Source: a bacterium
Lineage (GTDB): Bacteria > Actinomycetota > Acidimicrobiia > UBA5794 > ZC4RG35
Length of the DNA: 13,757 bases
NCBI GenBank assembly: GCA_028819835.1
Contig: JAPPKR010000221.1
Coordinates: forward strand, 1 to 13,757
Direction of reading: 5' to 3'
The notes beneath the pieces were generated by a model. The model was not told the origin of the DNA. It saw only the letters and a list, made by a program, of their open reading frames with translations, and searched no databases. Made by a program: the position numbers and the translations under genes. Positions 1 to 7,152 of the stretch are shown here, piece after piece; within the stretch, counting starts at the first letter, position 1; every line of letters begins with the position of its first letter.

Positions 1-323
1 AGAACACGACGCTCTTCTCCGACGAACTGTTCGGTCCGGCGGTGGGGGTCGTCCCTGTTGACAGCGTTGAGGAAGCCATTTCCCTTTGCAACCGGACCTC
101 CTACGGCCTGGGAGCCGGTGTATTCACCAGAGACATAGCCACCGCTGTCCGCTTTGCCCGTCAAGTGGACGCCGGAAACGTGCACATCAACTGGGGTCCG
201 CTGTGGCGGGTCGATCCTATGCCTTACGGCGGATTGAAGGGAAGCGGGATCGGCAAGGAGGGGCCGAAATACGCCATAGAGGAGATGACCGAGTCCAAGA
301 CGGTGGTGATACATACCGGTTAG
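1..323 (+). CDS. Aldehyde dehydrogenase, C-terminal part (5' end outside window)
   Basis: The open frame enters from the left edge (first full codon at 3) and ends at a TAG at 321-323, so only the last 106 or so residues are visible. The fragment opens with an ELFGPAVGV segment, the conserved region after the catalytic cysteine in NAD(P)-dependent aldehyde dehydrogenases. It continues with a GLGAGVFTRD stretch, a VHINWG stretch and a PYGGLKGSGIGKEG motif near the C-terminus, all typical of the superfamily. The catalytic Cys and Glu lie outside the window. The tail resembles semialdehyde/lactaldehyde-type enzymes rather than the methylmalonate-semialdehyde dehydrogenase (IolA) that normally partners IolD, whose C-terminus looks different. 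It lies 37 bp upstream of the iolD-like gene on the same strand, so the two are probably co-transcribed. Family call is firm; substrate unknown. Confidence 0.93.
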   Translation, partial: NTTLFSDELFGPAVGVVPVDSVEEAISLCNRTSYGLGAGVFTRDIATAVRFARQVDAGNVHINWGPLWRVDPMPYGGLKGSGIGKEGPKYAIEEMTESKTVVIHTG

Positions 324-360
324 GAATTTTCGAATCCGGAGGAAAGGAACCAAGAACATC

Positions 361-2274
361 ATGAACGGCAACCACACCGACAAAGCGATCAGGCTCACCA
401 CCGCGCAGGCCATCGTCAAGTTCCTTCAGGCGCAGTGGACCGAGTTCGACGGTCAGAGGGAGCGACTCTTCGCGGGAGTGTTCGGGCTCTTCGGACACGG
501 CAATGTGGTCGGACTTGGACAGGCCCTGGAGGAATACGGTCACGACCTTGCCTTCTATCAGGCCAAGAACGAACAGTCCGCTGTCCATCAGGCGATGGGT
601 TACGCAAAGGCCAAGAACCGGTTGTCGACCTTCGCATGCGCCGCCTCCACCGGCCCCGGTTCCACCAACATGGTGACCGGTGCAGCCACCGCCACAGCCA
701 ACCGGTTGCCGGTCCTGCTCTTCCCGGCCGACACCTTCGTCCGCCGCCGCCAAGGGCCGGTACTCCAGCAAATCGAAGACCTGATGGGCGGTGACATCAC
801 AGTCAATGACTCCTTCCGAGCGGTCTCCCGTTTCTTCGATCGCGTCAGCTATCCGGAGCACCTCCTCTCCGCCCTTCCGGAAGCCTGTCGGGTCCTGACC
901 GATCAGGCCGATACGGGCGCCGTGACAATTGCCTTCCATCAGGACACGGAGGGGGAGGCCTGGGACTTTCCCGCCCACTTTTTCTCCCCCCGGGTGTGGT
1001 ACATACCCCGCCGCCCTCCCGCGACGGACGAGATCGACCGGGCAGCGGCCTTGATCCGCTCCTCGCAAAGGCCGTTCCTGATCGCGGGCGGGGGCGTCCG
1101 CTACTCGCGGGCGGGGGCGGCGGTGGCCGCATTCTCGGAGCGCTTCGGGGTGCCCGTGGGCGAGACCTTCGCCGGAAAAGGATCGGTTCCGGTCGGGCCC
1201 TATCACCTGGGCGCGGTGGGTGTGACGGGGACGGGCGCCGCCAACGCCATGGCCTCCCAGGCCGACTTGGTGATCTGTGTCGGCACCAGGCTGCAGGACT
1301 TCACCACCGCCTCCAACTCGCTGTTCCAGAACCGGGATGTTCGCTTCGTGTGCATCAATGTCGCGGGCCGCGATGCCTACAAGCTGGGAGCTTCGCCCGT
1401 AGTGGCAGATGCCCGACTCTCGGTCGAGCGGTTGCACCAGGCCTTGGGAGCAGGGGGTTGGCAGGCGACCGAGGAGCACCGGACCCAAGCGTCCGTGGAG
1501 GGCCGTATCTGGGCCGATCTGATAGATCGTCACCTGGAACGCCCACCGGGCCAGATCGTGAGCCAGGGGGAGGTGATCCGGGCCCTGAACCGTCATGCCC
1601 GACCGGGAGATGTGGTGATGGCCGCGGCCGGATCTCCGCCGGCCGACGTTCACAATCTGTGGGATCACTCCAATGGCACGGAGGTGCACCTGGAGTTCGG
1701 TTATTCCTGTATGGGCCACGAGGTACCCGGAGCGATGGGCTACAAGATGGCGCGTCCCGGCGAGGCGGAGGTCTACGTGATCCAGGGTGAGGGCGGTTGG
1801 CTCCTTTCCAACCCGGAGATTGTCTCCGCCGTCCAGGAGGGGATCAAGGTGACGGTGATCCTGGTCACCAACGACGGTTACCAGTCGATCCGGAATCTCC
1901 AGGAAGGCACCACAGGTGTCCTGTTTGGTACAGAGTTGCGTTACCGGGAGGGCGACACCGGTCGCCTAACCGGCGATGTGCTCCCCGTCGACTTTGTCCT
2001 CAACGCTCAAAGCCTGGGTTGTCGGGTATTCCATGCGCCGGACATCCCCGAGTTGGAAGAGGCTCTTGCGGATGCTCGCCAGAGCACCCTCCCGGTGGTG
2101 ATCGTCTGCCCGGTGGAGCCCTACCGGATGCTCCCGGGGGGCGGGGCCTGGTGGGATGTGGGTATCGCCGAAGAGTCCGAAAAGGCCGAGATGCGCCTCA
2201 TCGCCGAGTTGCACCTCAAGGGCCGCGAATCCCAGCGGTTCTACTATGCCGGGGCGGCGGAGCCCAGCGGATAG
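361..2274 (+). CDS. iolD: IolD-like ThDP-dependent trihydroxycyclohexanedione hydrolase
   Basis: This 637-residue protein has the length and motif order of IolD, which opens the ring of 3D-trihydroxycyclohexane-1,2-dione in myo-inositol breakdown. Visible are the N-terminal IRLTTAQAIVKFL segment, the FGHGNV motif (about 44-49), and the probable catalytic glutamate Glu71 in QAKNEQ. Also present are STGPGSTNM, the ADTF segment, a central Rossmann-like domain (about 220-350) and the C-terminal GGAWWDVGIAEESE stretch. The ThDP/Mg site reads G476-E-G478 followed by N504, where family members usually have GDG; this Asp-to-Glu change is unusual. The ATG has a purine-rich stretch (GGAGGAAAGGA, 338-348) upstream, a rather long 12 nt from its end to the start. 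It follows the aldehyde dehydrogenase and precedes a GntR regulator. No other core iol gene (iolB, iolC, iolE) is seen, so the substrate may be a different cyclitol or diketone. Confidence 0.88.
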   Translation: MNGNHTDKAIRLTTAQAIVKFLQAQWTEFDGQRERLFAGVFGLFGHGNVVGLGQALEEYGHDLAFYQAKNEQSAVHQAMGYAKAKNRLSTFACAASTGPGSTNMVTGAATATANRLPVLLFPADTFVRRRQGPVLQQIEDLMGGDITVNDSFRAVSRFFDRVSYPEHLLSALPEACRVLTDQADTGAVTIAFHQDTEGEAWDFPAHFFSPRVWYIPRRPPATDEIDRAAALIRSSQRPFLIAGGGVRYSRAGAAVAAFSERFGVPVGETFAGKGSVPVGPYHLGAVGVTGTGAANAMASQADLVICVGTRLQDFTTASNSLFQNRDVRFVCINVAGRDAYKLGASPVVADARLSVERLHQALGAGGWQATEEHRTQASVEGRIWADLIDRHLERPPGQIVSQGEVIRALNRHARPGDVVMAAAGSPPADVHNLWDHSNGTEVHLEFGYSCMGHEVPGAMGYKMARPGEAEVYVIQGEGGWLLSNPEIVSAVQEGIKVTVILVTNDGYQSIRNLQEGTTGVLFGTELRYREGDTGRLTGDVLPVDFVLNAQSLGCRVFHAPDIPELEEALADARQSTLPVVIVCPVEPYRMLPGGGAWWDVGIAEESEKAEMRLIAELHLKGRESQRFYYAGAAEPSG

Positions 2275-2337
2275 AAGGCGATTCTTCCGATATAGCATTA
2301 CAGTCTCGAAGGTCCGAGTTCGCGAAGAAAGGAACCC

Positions 2338-3048
2338 ATGTCGAGGCTGAGCAGAGACGGTATGCGCGTCCTGATGGGAGACATCATCTCGGGCCGATAC
2401 TCCGAAGGCGCCCGCCTCCCCAAGGAAAGCGACCTGACAGAGCGTTTCGGGGCCAGCCGGGGGACCATCCGGGAGTCGGTGCGAGCCTTGGAGGAGCGAG
2501 GACTGGTGAAAGTCACCCACGGAGTCGGAGCAGTGGTGCAACCCTCGGATCACTGGAACATCCTCGACGCGGATGTCCTGGACATCACTCTGGCCACGGC
2601 TCGCCGCAACGACGTGCTGAGCGCTTTTCTCGAGGCGCGGCGGATCCTGGAAGTGGAAGCCGTGGCGATGGCCGCCCGGCGGGCTTCGGATGAGGACCTG
2701 CAAACCATCGAGGAGGCGTTCGAGCGTTTGAAGGTGGCCGCCGAAGCCGCGGTGACCAACCCTTTGGAGGAGGCGAACTACCTGAAGACAGACGCCGAGT
2801 TCCATTCGGCGATCTTCAGGGCTACGGGGAACATCATCCTCGGCAAGATGGTCGAGCCCCTGCAGAAGGCGCTTCAGACCGCCATGCGACCTCTGGCCAG
2901 CCCCCACCACCGCATCACGCGAAGCCTCCCGGAGCATGAACGCATCATGAAGGCCGTGACCAACCGCGATGAGGAGGGTGCCCGGACAGCGATGGAAGAG
3001 CACTTGGCCACCTCCCTCGCATACTTGGAGTCGATCCGACCCTACTGA
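2338..3048 (+). CDS. FadR-family GntR transcriptional regulator (FCD domain)
   Basis: This 236-residue DNA-binding protein has an N-terminal winged helix (about 8-68). The signature RLPKESDLTERFGASRGTIR is followed by a VRALEERGLV segment and a short wing. A helical C-terminal FCD domain (about 95-230) carries candidate metal or ligand-binding residues Asp152, His156, His200 and His222, the usual D-x3-H / H / H pattern. Family members typically repress catabolic operons until a pathway metabolite binds the FCD domain. The start follows GAAAGGAA (2327-2334) by a few bases. It lies 63 bp after the iolD-like gene and 29 bp before the SDR gene. It is the only regulator in the window, so the palindromes at 7056-7085 are natural candidate operators. 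That link and the ligand are inferred. Confidence 0.93.
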   Translation: MSRLSRDGMRVLMGDIISGRYSEGARLPKESDLTERFGASRGTIRESVRALEERGLVKVTHGVGAVVQPSDHWNILDADVLDITLATARRNDVLSAFLEARRILEVEAVAMAARRASDEDLQTIEEAFERLKVAAEAAVTNPLEEANYLKTDAEFHSAIFRATGNIILGKMVEPLQKALQTAMRPLASPHHRITRSLPEHERIMKAVTNRDEEGARTAMEEHLATSLAYLESIRPY

Positions 3049-3065
3049 GGGCAGTTGTCCGGTAA

Positions 3066-3071
3066 TATAAT
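3066..3071 (+). promoter_or_regulatory. Perfect -10 box for a probable leaderless transcript
   Basis: A consensus TATAAT hexamer lies six bases before the ATG at 3078, which places the expected transcription start on or next to the A of the start codon. No Shine-Dalgarno sequence occurs close to this ATG; the nearest purine run is about 26 nt upstream. No good -35 box is visible. Actinobacteria commonly use this arrangement for leaderless mRNAs. It would give the SDR gene its own promoter inside the run of rightward genes. Confidence 0.55.
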
Positions 3072-3077
3072 CTCTTC

Positions 3078-3878
3078 ATGGGCATACCCAGTCATGCAGG
3101 AAAAGCCGCTTTCGTGACGGGGGCCAGCAAGGGGATAGGACAACGACTCGCCGTCGGCTTGGCCCAGCACGGAGCCTCGGTAGCGGTTGGATACCACAAT
3201 GACGCGCAGGGTGCGGCCGAAACCGTGGAGTCGATAGCCCGGGACGGCGGCGCTGCTCATGCCGTGCGACTGGATCTGGCCAGTCTCGACAACAGCCTGA
3301 CCGCGGTGGATGAGGTCGCAGAACTTTTCGGGAGGCTTGACATACTGGTCAACAACGCCGCCCGTACCCGGTTCGGGCCCATTCACGAAACCACTGAGGT
3401 GGACTTCGACGATGTGGTCAACACCGTGCTCAAGGGCCCCTTCTTCCTGTCGCTGAGAGCATCGGAGATCATGAACGCCCACGGAGGGGGCGCGATAGTG
3501 AACATCTCCAGCATTGCGGTAGAAGGCATCATGCCCTTCCACGGCGCGTACACCATGGCGAAGGGCGGCTTGGAGTCCATGACCAGGCAGATGGCTCTGG
3601 ACTTGGCACCCGACGTCAGGGTAAACGCCGTGGCGCCCGGCGCCACTCTCACGGCCCGCAACCTCCGCTACAGCGAGGGCTACAGTGACGACTGGTCCAG
3701 GGTCACGCCGCTCGGCCGGGTGATGATGCCCGGTGACTATGTGGGGATAGTGAACTTCCTGACCAGCGACGCCGCCGAAATGATCACCGGCCAGATCATC
3801 TACGTGGATGGTGGGTGGTCCATGCTCGGCCTGGGACCGGACATGGACGCTTTCGATTTCTCATCGGACAAGCCCTGA
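3078..3878 (+). CDS. Short-chain dehydrogenase/reductase (SDR)
   Basis: This 266-residue soluble NAD(P)-dependent oxidoreductase of the classical SDR family has the cofactor motif TGASKGIG at 14-21 and NNAA at 92-95. Further motifs are the catalytic serine region NISS (142-145), Tyr158 and Lys162 in YTMAKGG, and PG at 187-188 followed by a substrate-loop region. The end is the family's usual ITGQIIYVDGGWS. Length is normal for the family. The relatives it most resembles act on sugars, polyols or ketoacyl groups; the substrate cannot be read from sequence. The ATG at 3078 is preferred because a TATAAT box sits at the right distance for leaderless transcription and the Rossmann fold begins immediately after. 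In context it probably oxidises or reduces a hydroxyl/ketone intermediate of the same pathway as the iolD-like enzyme. Confidence 0.93.
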   Translation: MGIPSHAGKAAFVTGASKGIGQRLAVGLAQHGASVAVGYHNDAQGAAETVESIARDGGAAHAVRLDLASLDNSLTAVDEVAELFGRLDILVNNAARTRFGPIHETTEVDFDDVVNTVLKGPFFLSLRASEIMNAHGGGAIVNISSIAVEGIMPFHGAYTMAKGGLESMTRQMALDLAPDVRVNAVAPGATLTARNLRYSEGYSDDWSRVTPLGRVMMPGDYVGIVNFLTSDAAEMITGQIIYVDGGWSMLGLGPDMDAFDFSSDKP

Positions 3879-3962
3879 TCGACAGCGGATCGTGATCTGT
3901 TCCGGGGGTGCCGGGCTAGGGGCTAATAGAGCGGGAGGTAAAACACGAGAAGGGAATGACAA

Positions 3963-4283
3963 ATGAAGGAAATCGGCTATTACGTCGAGTTGGACATCGA
4001 TCCCGCCCAGCGGGAGGAATTCCATGTCAACATGCTGAACCACTCGGCGGCCACCCTCGATGGCGAGGAGGGATGCCTGGTCTTCGATGTGTTCGTGGAC
4101 GCCCGCAACCCCAATCGCTACGCCCTCTTCGAACTCTACGCCGACGAGGCGGCAGTGGATGAGCACCGCTTCTCGAAGCAACTCGCCAAGCACCGCGCGG
4201 AGGTGGACCCCGCCATCCTCACCAGGGTCATCTGGGTGGTTAGCGGTCAGGTGGACGAGAGCAACTTCCGCGGCACCGAGTAG
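3963..4283 (+). CDS. Small ABM-fold (YgiN-like) putative monooxygenase
   Basis: This 106-residue cytoplasmic protein resembles the antibiotic biosynthesis monooxygenase/YgiN ferredoxin-like fold. It starts with a beta strand (KEIGYYVELDI), then a helix containing REEFHVNML. A GCLVFDVFVDARNPNRYALFELYADEAAVDEHRFS stretch in two parts follows the usual 'E-x-G-x-L-x-(Y/F)-(D/E)-V' then 'E-x-Y' pattern of the family. Members include quinol monooxygenases, aldose-type isomerases and proteins of unknown role, so enzymatic function is not assured. The ATG is preceded by GAGAAGGG (3947-3954) at a suitable 8-nt distance. It is the last rightward gene before the convergent leftward operon, 84 bp after the SDR gene; the gap holds no convincing promoter or terminator. 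Confidence 0.8.
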   Translation: MKEIGYYVELDIDPAQREEFHVNMLNHSAATLDGEEGCLVFDVFVDARNPNRYALFELYADEAAVDEHRFSKQLAKHRAEVDPAILTRVIWVVSGQVDESNFRGTE

Positions 4284-4285
4284 GC

Positions 4286-4303
4286 GGAGTCCCGACTCCT
4301 TTT
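4286..4303 (+). terminator. Short hairpin with T-run, weak intrinsic terminator
   Basis: Directly after the TAG of the ABM-like gene, GGAGT (4286-4290) pairs with ACTCC (4295-4299) across a CCCG loop and is followed by TTTT (4300-4303). The stem is only five pairs, but the position between two convergent transcription units suits a terminator for the rightward genes. No T-run serves the leftward operon. Confidence 0.5.
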
Positions 4304-4366
4304 CCACCGAGGCCAGGAATCGAGAGGGCCTGAAGAACCTTCCGCGATGTTCGTCCGGCGCCCTGT

Positions 4367-4747
4367 TCAGTTGGGCGGTTGGTTCAACTCGATGATGTTC
4401 CCATCCGGGTCGCTGAGAAACGCCTGACGTCCGGCCGCAGGTACACGTGCCGATCGCTTCACAGCCACCCCACGCTCCTCGAGTAAGTCCAGGAGGCTCT
4501 CCAGATCCTCCACTTCCAGGGCGAAGTGGTTGTTGGGGTTCGGACCGAGAACGGCAACCTTACTGATGTGAATCGCGTTTTCTGGACCGGCGCCCACCCA
4601 CACCCCCGGCGTCTCGAACGCCGGCCGAGGGAGTTCGGGGAGGCCGAGCTTGTCGAGGTAGAACTCCCGGGACCTTTCCAGATCGGTCGCCGGAAGGTTC
4701 ACGTGTTGAAGACCCCTGAGATGCCCGAACAGACCGATGTCACTCAT
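4367..4747 (-). CDS. VOC-superfamily (glyoxalase/dioxygenase fold) protein
   Basis: This 126-residue single-module pair has two beta-alpha-beta-beta-beta halves. The first carries LQHVNLPATDLERSREFY, with His15 as the probable metal ligand. The second carries NHFALEVEDLESLLDLLEERGV, with His74, and ends in the family's SDPDGNIIELNQ with Glu120. This His/His/Glu set is the usual divalent-metal site in the superfamily, which includes glyoxalase I, extradiol dioxygenases, epimerases and antibiotic-binding proteins. Which activity applies cannot be told. The ATG overlaps the stop of the upstream Gfo/Idh/MocA gene by four bases (ATGA), so the two are translationally coupled and probably serve one pathway. 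Confidence 0.88.
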   Translation of the reverse strand: MSDIGLFGHLRGLQHVNLPATDLERSREFYLDKLGLPELPRPAFETPGVWVGAGPENAIHISKVAVLGPNPNNHFALEVEDLESLLDLLEERGVAVKRSARVPAAGRQAFLSDPDGNIIELNQPPN

Positions 4748-5805
4748 ATCGTCACTACCTTCCGACGGTCGGCGGACTCGATCAGAGCGCGGATAGTAGC
4801 CATATTCACCGCGCTCTCCTCGAGTGGGAAGATCTCGGGCTCGTGGTCAAGGATCATTCTCTCCATTGCCTTCACCTCTTCGAAGTAGGCGTTCGTGCCC
4901 TCGAAGGTGTGGAAGTTGGTGATCTGATCAGCCGCTTCGTCACCGAAGGCCCGGTTGTCATTTCCCGATTTAGAAAGAGGGGCCACTTCGGAGGTCTGAG
5001 TCACCACTTCCACCGTGGAGGCCAACTCCACCTGGCTGAGCCACGGGTAGGAAACGCGGATGCGACCCCGCGAGCCGACGAACTCGCCGGACCAGGATGC
5101 CACCGCCTCCATGCTGGTCACGAACTGGCCCATCACGCCTCCCTCATAGAGAATCTGGGCGGCGAAGGTCATGTCCGCCGGTTGGCCTGCTCTGCGGATA
5201 AACCCCTCGACCTCGATCGGCCGTCTCTGCAGCACGGCCTGGAACAGGGTGACCGGATAGCAGCCCAGGTCCCACACCGAACCCCCGCCGCGGGCGTCCA
5301 ACCGGATGTCATCGCTGTAGAGCAAGGTGAAACTGAAGGTGCCCCGTGCCCAGCGGGGTACTCCGATCGCTCCTTCGGAGACCAGCCGACGCAGGAGGAC
5401 AGTCTGGGGGTGGAAGCGCATCATCGATGCTTCCTGGATGATGACTTCATTCTCTTCGACAGCCTGCACCAGGCGTTCAACCTCACCCGGATAGATGGCG
5501 ATGGGCTTTTCGATCAGGGCGTGCTTACCCGACCGCGCCACTCGCACTCCCCAGGGGACGTGTAACCAATTGGGCAGGGAGACATAGACCACATCCACCT
5601 CATCGGATGCCAGCATCCGGTCGTAGCTGCCAAACCAGTGCGGGATCCCTTGCGAGACAGCGTAGGCACGAGCCCTATCCGGATCCCGGCTGGCGATGGC
5701 CGTGATCTCGGAGCGTTCGGACATGGCCACTGCCTCGACGATGCGGTCGTTGATCCGGGCGGTACTCAACAGACCCCAGCGAAGCGGAGCGTTGCCGGAC
5801 GCCAC
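4744..5805 (-). CDS. Gfo/Idh/MocA oxidoreductase, GFOR/dihydrodiol dehydrogenase-like
   Basis: This 353-residue NAD(P)-dependent sugar or diol dehydrogenase-type protein begins the N-terminal Rossmann domain with RWGLLSTARIND (about 9-20). That replaces the usual GxGxxG, as is common in relatives of glucose-fructose oxidoreductase and trans-dihydrodiol dehydrogenase. The EKP motif with the conserved lysine is at 99-101. In the C-terminal domain DLGCYP (179-184) gives D-x3-Y where other family members have D-x3-H, again the dihydrodiol dehydrogenase/GFOR pattern. The start is a GTG two bases after the stop of the preceding leftward gene, with no strong ribosome site, so coupling is likely. It overlaps the VOC gene by four bases. 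Substrate unknown; the family acts on sugars, inositols and cyclic diols. Confidence 0.92.
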   Translation of the reverse strand: MASGNAPLRWGLLSTARINDRIVEAVAMSERSEITAIASRDPDRARAYAVSQGIPHWFGSYDRMLASDEVDVVYVSLPNWLHVPWGVRVARSGKHALIEKPIAIYPGEVERLVQAVEENEVIIQEASMMRFHPQTVLLRRLVSEGAIGVPRWARGTFSFTLLYSDDIRLDARGGGSVWDLGCYPVTLFQAVLQRRPIEVEGFIRRAGQPADMTFAAQILYEGGVMGQFVTSMEAVASWSGEFVGSRGRIRVSYPWLSQVELASTVEVVTQTSEVAPLSKSGNDNRAFGDEAADQITNFHTFEGTNAYFEEVKAMERMILDHEPEIFPLEESAVNMATIRALIESADRRKVVTI

Positions 5806-5807
5806 CG

Positions 5808-6986
5808 TCAGTCAGAGATCCTTTCCCATCCGCCTCCCACCGATGAGTTCATCATCGCCTCTTGAGCATTGGCCACATATCGGGCGTCTTCAAAGGTGGG
5901 AACCCAACCCTCCCCGGTCTCCATGTGGTGGATCATTGCCGCCGCCTGGATACTGACGATGTCCTCGTAGCCGATGCCCACTCCCGGACCGGGCCAGAAT
6001 TTCGCCTGTCCGGGGTGACCGGGACCGCTCAGGATGGTCCGCTCACTGTCGGGATGGGAATCATGCATGATCACCAGTTCGTTCATCCGCTCCAGGTTCC
6101 AGGAGATCGCCCCTTCGGTTCCATGGACATCGAAGGCCATCCGGCAGACCGGACCATTGATCACCCGGCAGGCCTCCAGATGCCCTCGCCCTCCGTTCTC
6201 GAACCGGATCAGGGCGGTTGCGTAGTCGTCGTTGGTCACGGGACCCCTTCTGTCGGTGGCCCGGGCGCCGAACACGTGGCTTTCGGAACGGGCGGGTATG
6301 GGACGCTCCCCTATGAAGGTGTGAGTGTCGGCCACGACCTCTCTGATCTTCCCGGCCATGAAATGGGACATGTCCAGCACATGGGACATCAGATCCCCCA
6401 GTGCCCCGAATCCCGCCTCCTCCTCTTCGAACCGCCAGGACAGTGGCGTCGCCGGGTCCCTGCCGTATCCAACCAGGAAACGACCCCGATAGTGGGTGAC
6501 GTCGCCGATCACTCCCTTCGCCACCAACTGCTGGGCGTATCTGGTCATCGGGGCCCATCTATAGACGTAGCCGACCATGGAACGCACCCCGTTCCGGGCT
6601 GCCGAGTCGGCGATGAGACGGGTTTCTTCAGGAGAGCGGCCCACCGGTTTTTCGCAGAAGACGTTTTTACCCGCCTCGCCGGCGGCTTGAGCAAACCGGG
6701 CGTGGGTGCCGTTCGGAGAACAGATCATCACCAGGTCCACGTCATCGGCCCTGATCACCTCCTGCCAGGACGCGGCGGCTCGTTCGAATCCGTACAGAGC
6801 TTTGGCTTCCTCCACCTGGTCCGCAGATTCATCTGCACATACCACCAGGCGGGGAGGATCGGCGCGCAACTCGTCAAAGCGTGTCGCGGCGCTCAAGATT
6901 GCCTGACAGTGCTTCGACCCCATCAGGCCCATACCGATCATCCCGATTCCTGTCACGAAGCGCCTATTGATGTGATGATTAGACAA
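5808..6986 (-). CDS. Gfo/Idh/MocA oxidoreductase, D-x3-H type
   Basis: This NAD(P)-dependent dehydrogenase of about 392 residues has the Rossmann motif GMGLMG at 18-23, PNGTH at 91-95 and CEKPVG at 111-116 with the conserved lysine. Asp198-x3-His202 (DLMSH) in the C-terminal domain is the classical catalytic pair of inositol-2-dehydrogenase-like members. The start is uncertain. The TTG at 6986 has AGGAT a few bases upstream, while an in-frame GTG at 6956 also precedes the Rossmann strand and would remove ten residues. It is the first gene of the leftward operon and faces the divergent control region. In this locus a role in oxidising an inositol-like or sugar-like substrate is plausible but not proven. 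Confidence 0.92.
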   Translation of the reverse strand: MSNHHINRRFVTGIGMIGMGLMGSKHCQAILSAATRFDELRADPPRLVVCADESADQVEEAKALYGFERAAASWQEVIRADDVDLVMICSPNGTHARFAQAAGEAGKNVFCEKPVGRSPEETRLIADSAARNGVRSMVGYVYRWAPMTRYAQQLVAKGVIGDVTHYRGRFLVGYGRDPATPLSWRFEEEEAGFGALGDLMSHVLDMSHFMAGKIREVVADTHTFIGERPIPARSESHVFGARATDRRGPVTNDDYATALIRFENGGRGHLEACRVINGPVCRMAFDVHGTEGAISWNLERMNELVIMHDSHPDSERTILSGPGHPGQAKFWPGPGVGIGYEDIVSIQAAAMIHHMETGEGWVPTFEDARYVANAQEAMMNSSVGGGWERISD

Positions 6987-7041
6987 CTTATCCTAGACCG
7001 ATGGGTCGAAATTCCTCCCGTGACGGCAGGACCGCCTCACG

Positions 7042-7070
7042 AAAATAATCCGACTCTTATGAGCTCACAA
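7042..7070 (-). promoter_or_regulatory. Candidate promoter for the leftward operon
   Basis: Read on the minus strand, TTGTGA (7070-7065) and TATTTT (7047-7042) are separated by exactly 17 bases. Each box matches four of six consensus positions. The -35 box falls inside the palindrome at 7056-7071, so a protein bound there would block it. The start codon lies about 55 bases downstream. Confidence 0.4.
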
Positions 7071-7071
7071 G
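7056..7071. promoter_or_regulatory. Imperfect 16-bp palindrome, candidate operator
   Basis: CTTATGAGCTCACAAG reads the same on both strands at 14 of 16 positions, with a perfect eight-base core TGAGCTCA. It directly abuts the palindrome at 7072-7085 and covers the candidate -35 box of the leftward operon. Which regulator binds is not known; the GntR protein encoded at 2338-3048 is the only candidate in the window. Confidence 0.4.
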
Positions 7072-7085
7072 ACATCATATGATGT
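7072..7085. promoter_or_regulatory. Perfect 14-bp palindrome, candidate operator
   Basis: ACATCATATGATGT is a perfect palindrome with no spacer. It overlaps TATGAT (7078-7083), a possible rightward -10 box for the transporter operon, about 70 bases before the lipoprotein start codon. Size and symmetry fit dimeric GntR-family repressors, but the match is by form only. Confidence 0.55.
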
Positions 7086-7140
7086 AATCTCTCGCTCAGC
7101 AGGAATTCGGAGAAGAGTCAACTCTGTCAGAAGAGTGAAT

Positions 7141-7146
7141 GGAGAA
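7141..7146 (+). promoter_or_regulatory. Ribosome binding site that decides the lipoprotein start
   Basis: GGAGAA ends six bases before the ATG at 7153. An in-frame GTG at 7135 would place this site inside the gene and add six charged/polar residues before the lipoprotein signal peptide. The ATG at 7153 is therefore preferred. Confidence 0.7.
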
Positions 7147-7152
7147 GTGAAA

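Larger units (their letters stand above)
6987..7152. promoter_or_regulatory. Divergent control region between leftward operon and transporter operon
   Basis: This 166-bp gap separates two oppositely directed operons, so it must hold promoters for both. It contains two abutting palindromes (7056-7071 and 7072-7085), a candidate leftward promoter, a possible rightward -10 box TATGAT (7078-7083) lying inside the second palindrome, and a short inverted repeat AGAGT/ACTCT (7114-7125). The stretch is visibly more AT-rich than the flanking genes. I see no riboswitch-like fold or small ORF in it. Confidence 0.7.

Noticed and set aside
1..323. Calling the truncated aldehyde dehydrogenase iolA because iolD follows
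   Set aside because: The visible C-terminus does not look like the methylmalonate-semialdehyde dehydrogenase tail; it fits other semialdehyde or lactaldehyde-type dehydrogenases better.
217..1719. Long minus-strand open frame opposite the iolD-like gene (500 codons)
   Set aside because: It lies antisense to a gene with strong family motifs along its whole length. Its translation shows no recognisable domain and is rich in Gly, Arg and His, as expected for a shadow frame in GC-rich DNA.
6968..6973. A TGATGT matching a half of the 7072-7085 palindrome near the start of the leftward operon
   Set aside because: Six bases occur by chance often, no opposite half-site is nearby, and it lies within or at the edge of coding sequence.
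5862..7082. Plus-strand open frame of 406 codons opposite the first leftward Gfo/Idh/MocA gene
   Set aside because: The opposite strand encodes a clear dehydrogenase with Rossmann, EKP and D-x3-H motifs. The plus-strand product is low in recognisable structure and runs through the divergent promoter region.
6987..7152. Riboswitch or small RNA in the divergent gap
   Set aside because: Apart from short palindromes and weak promoter boxes I see no extended conserved fold, and the gap is fully explained as a double promoter region.
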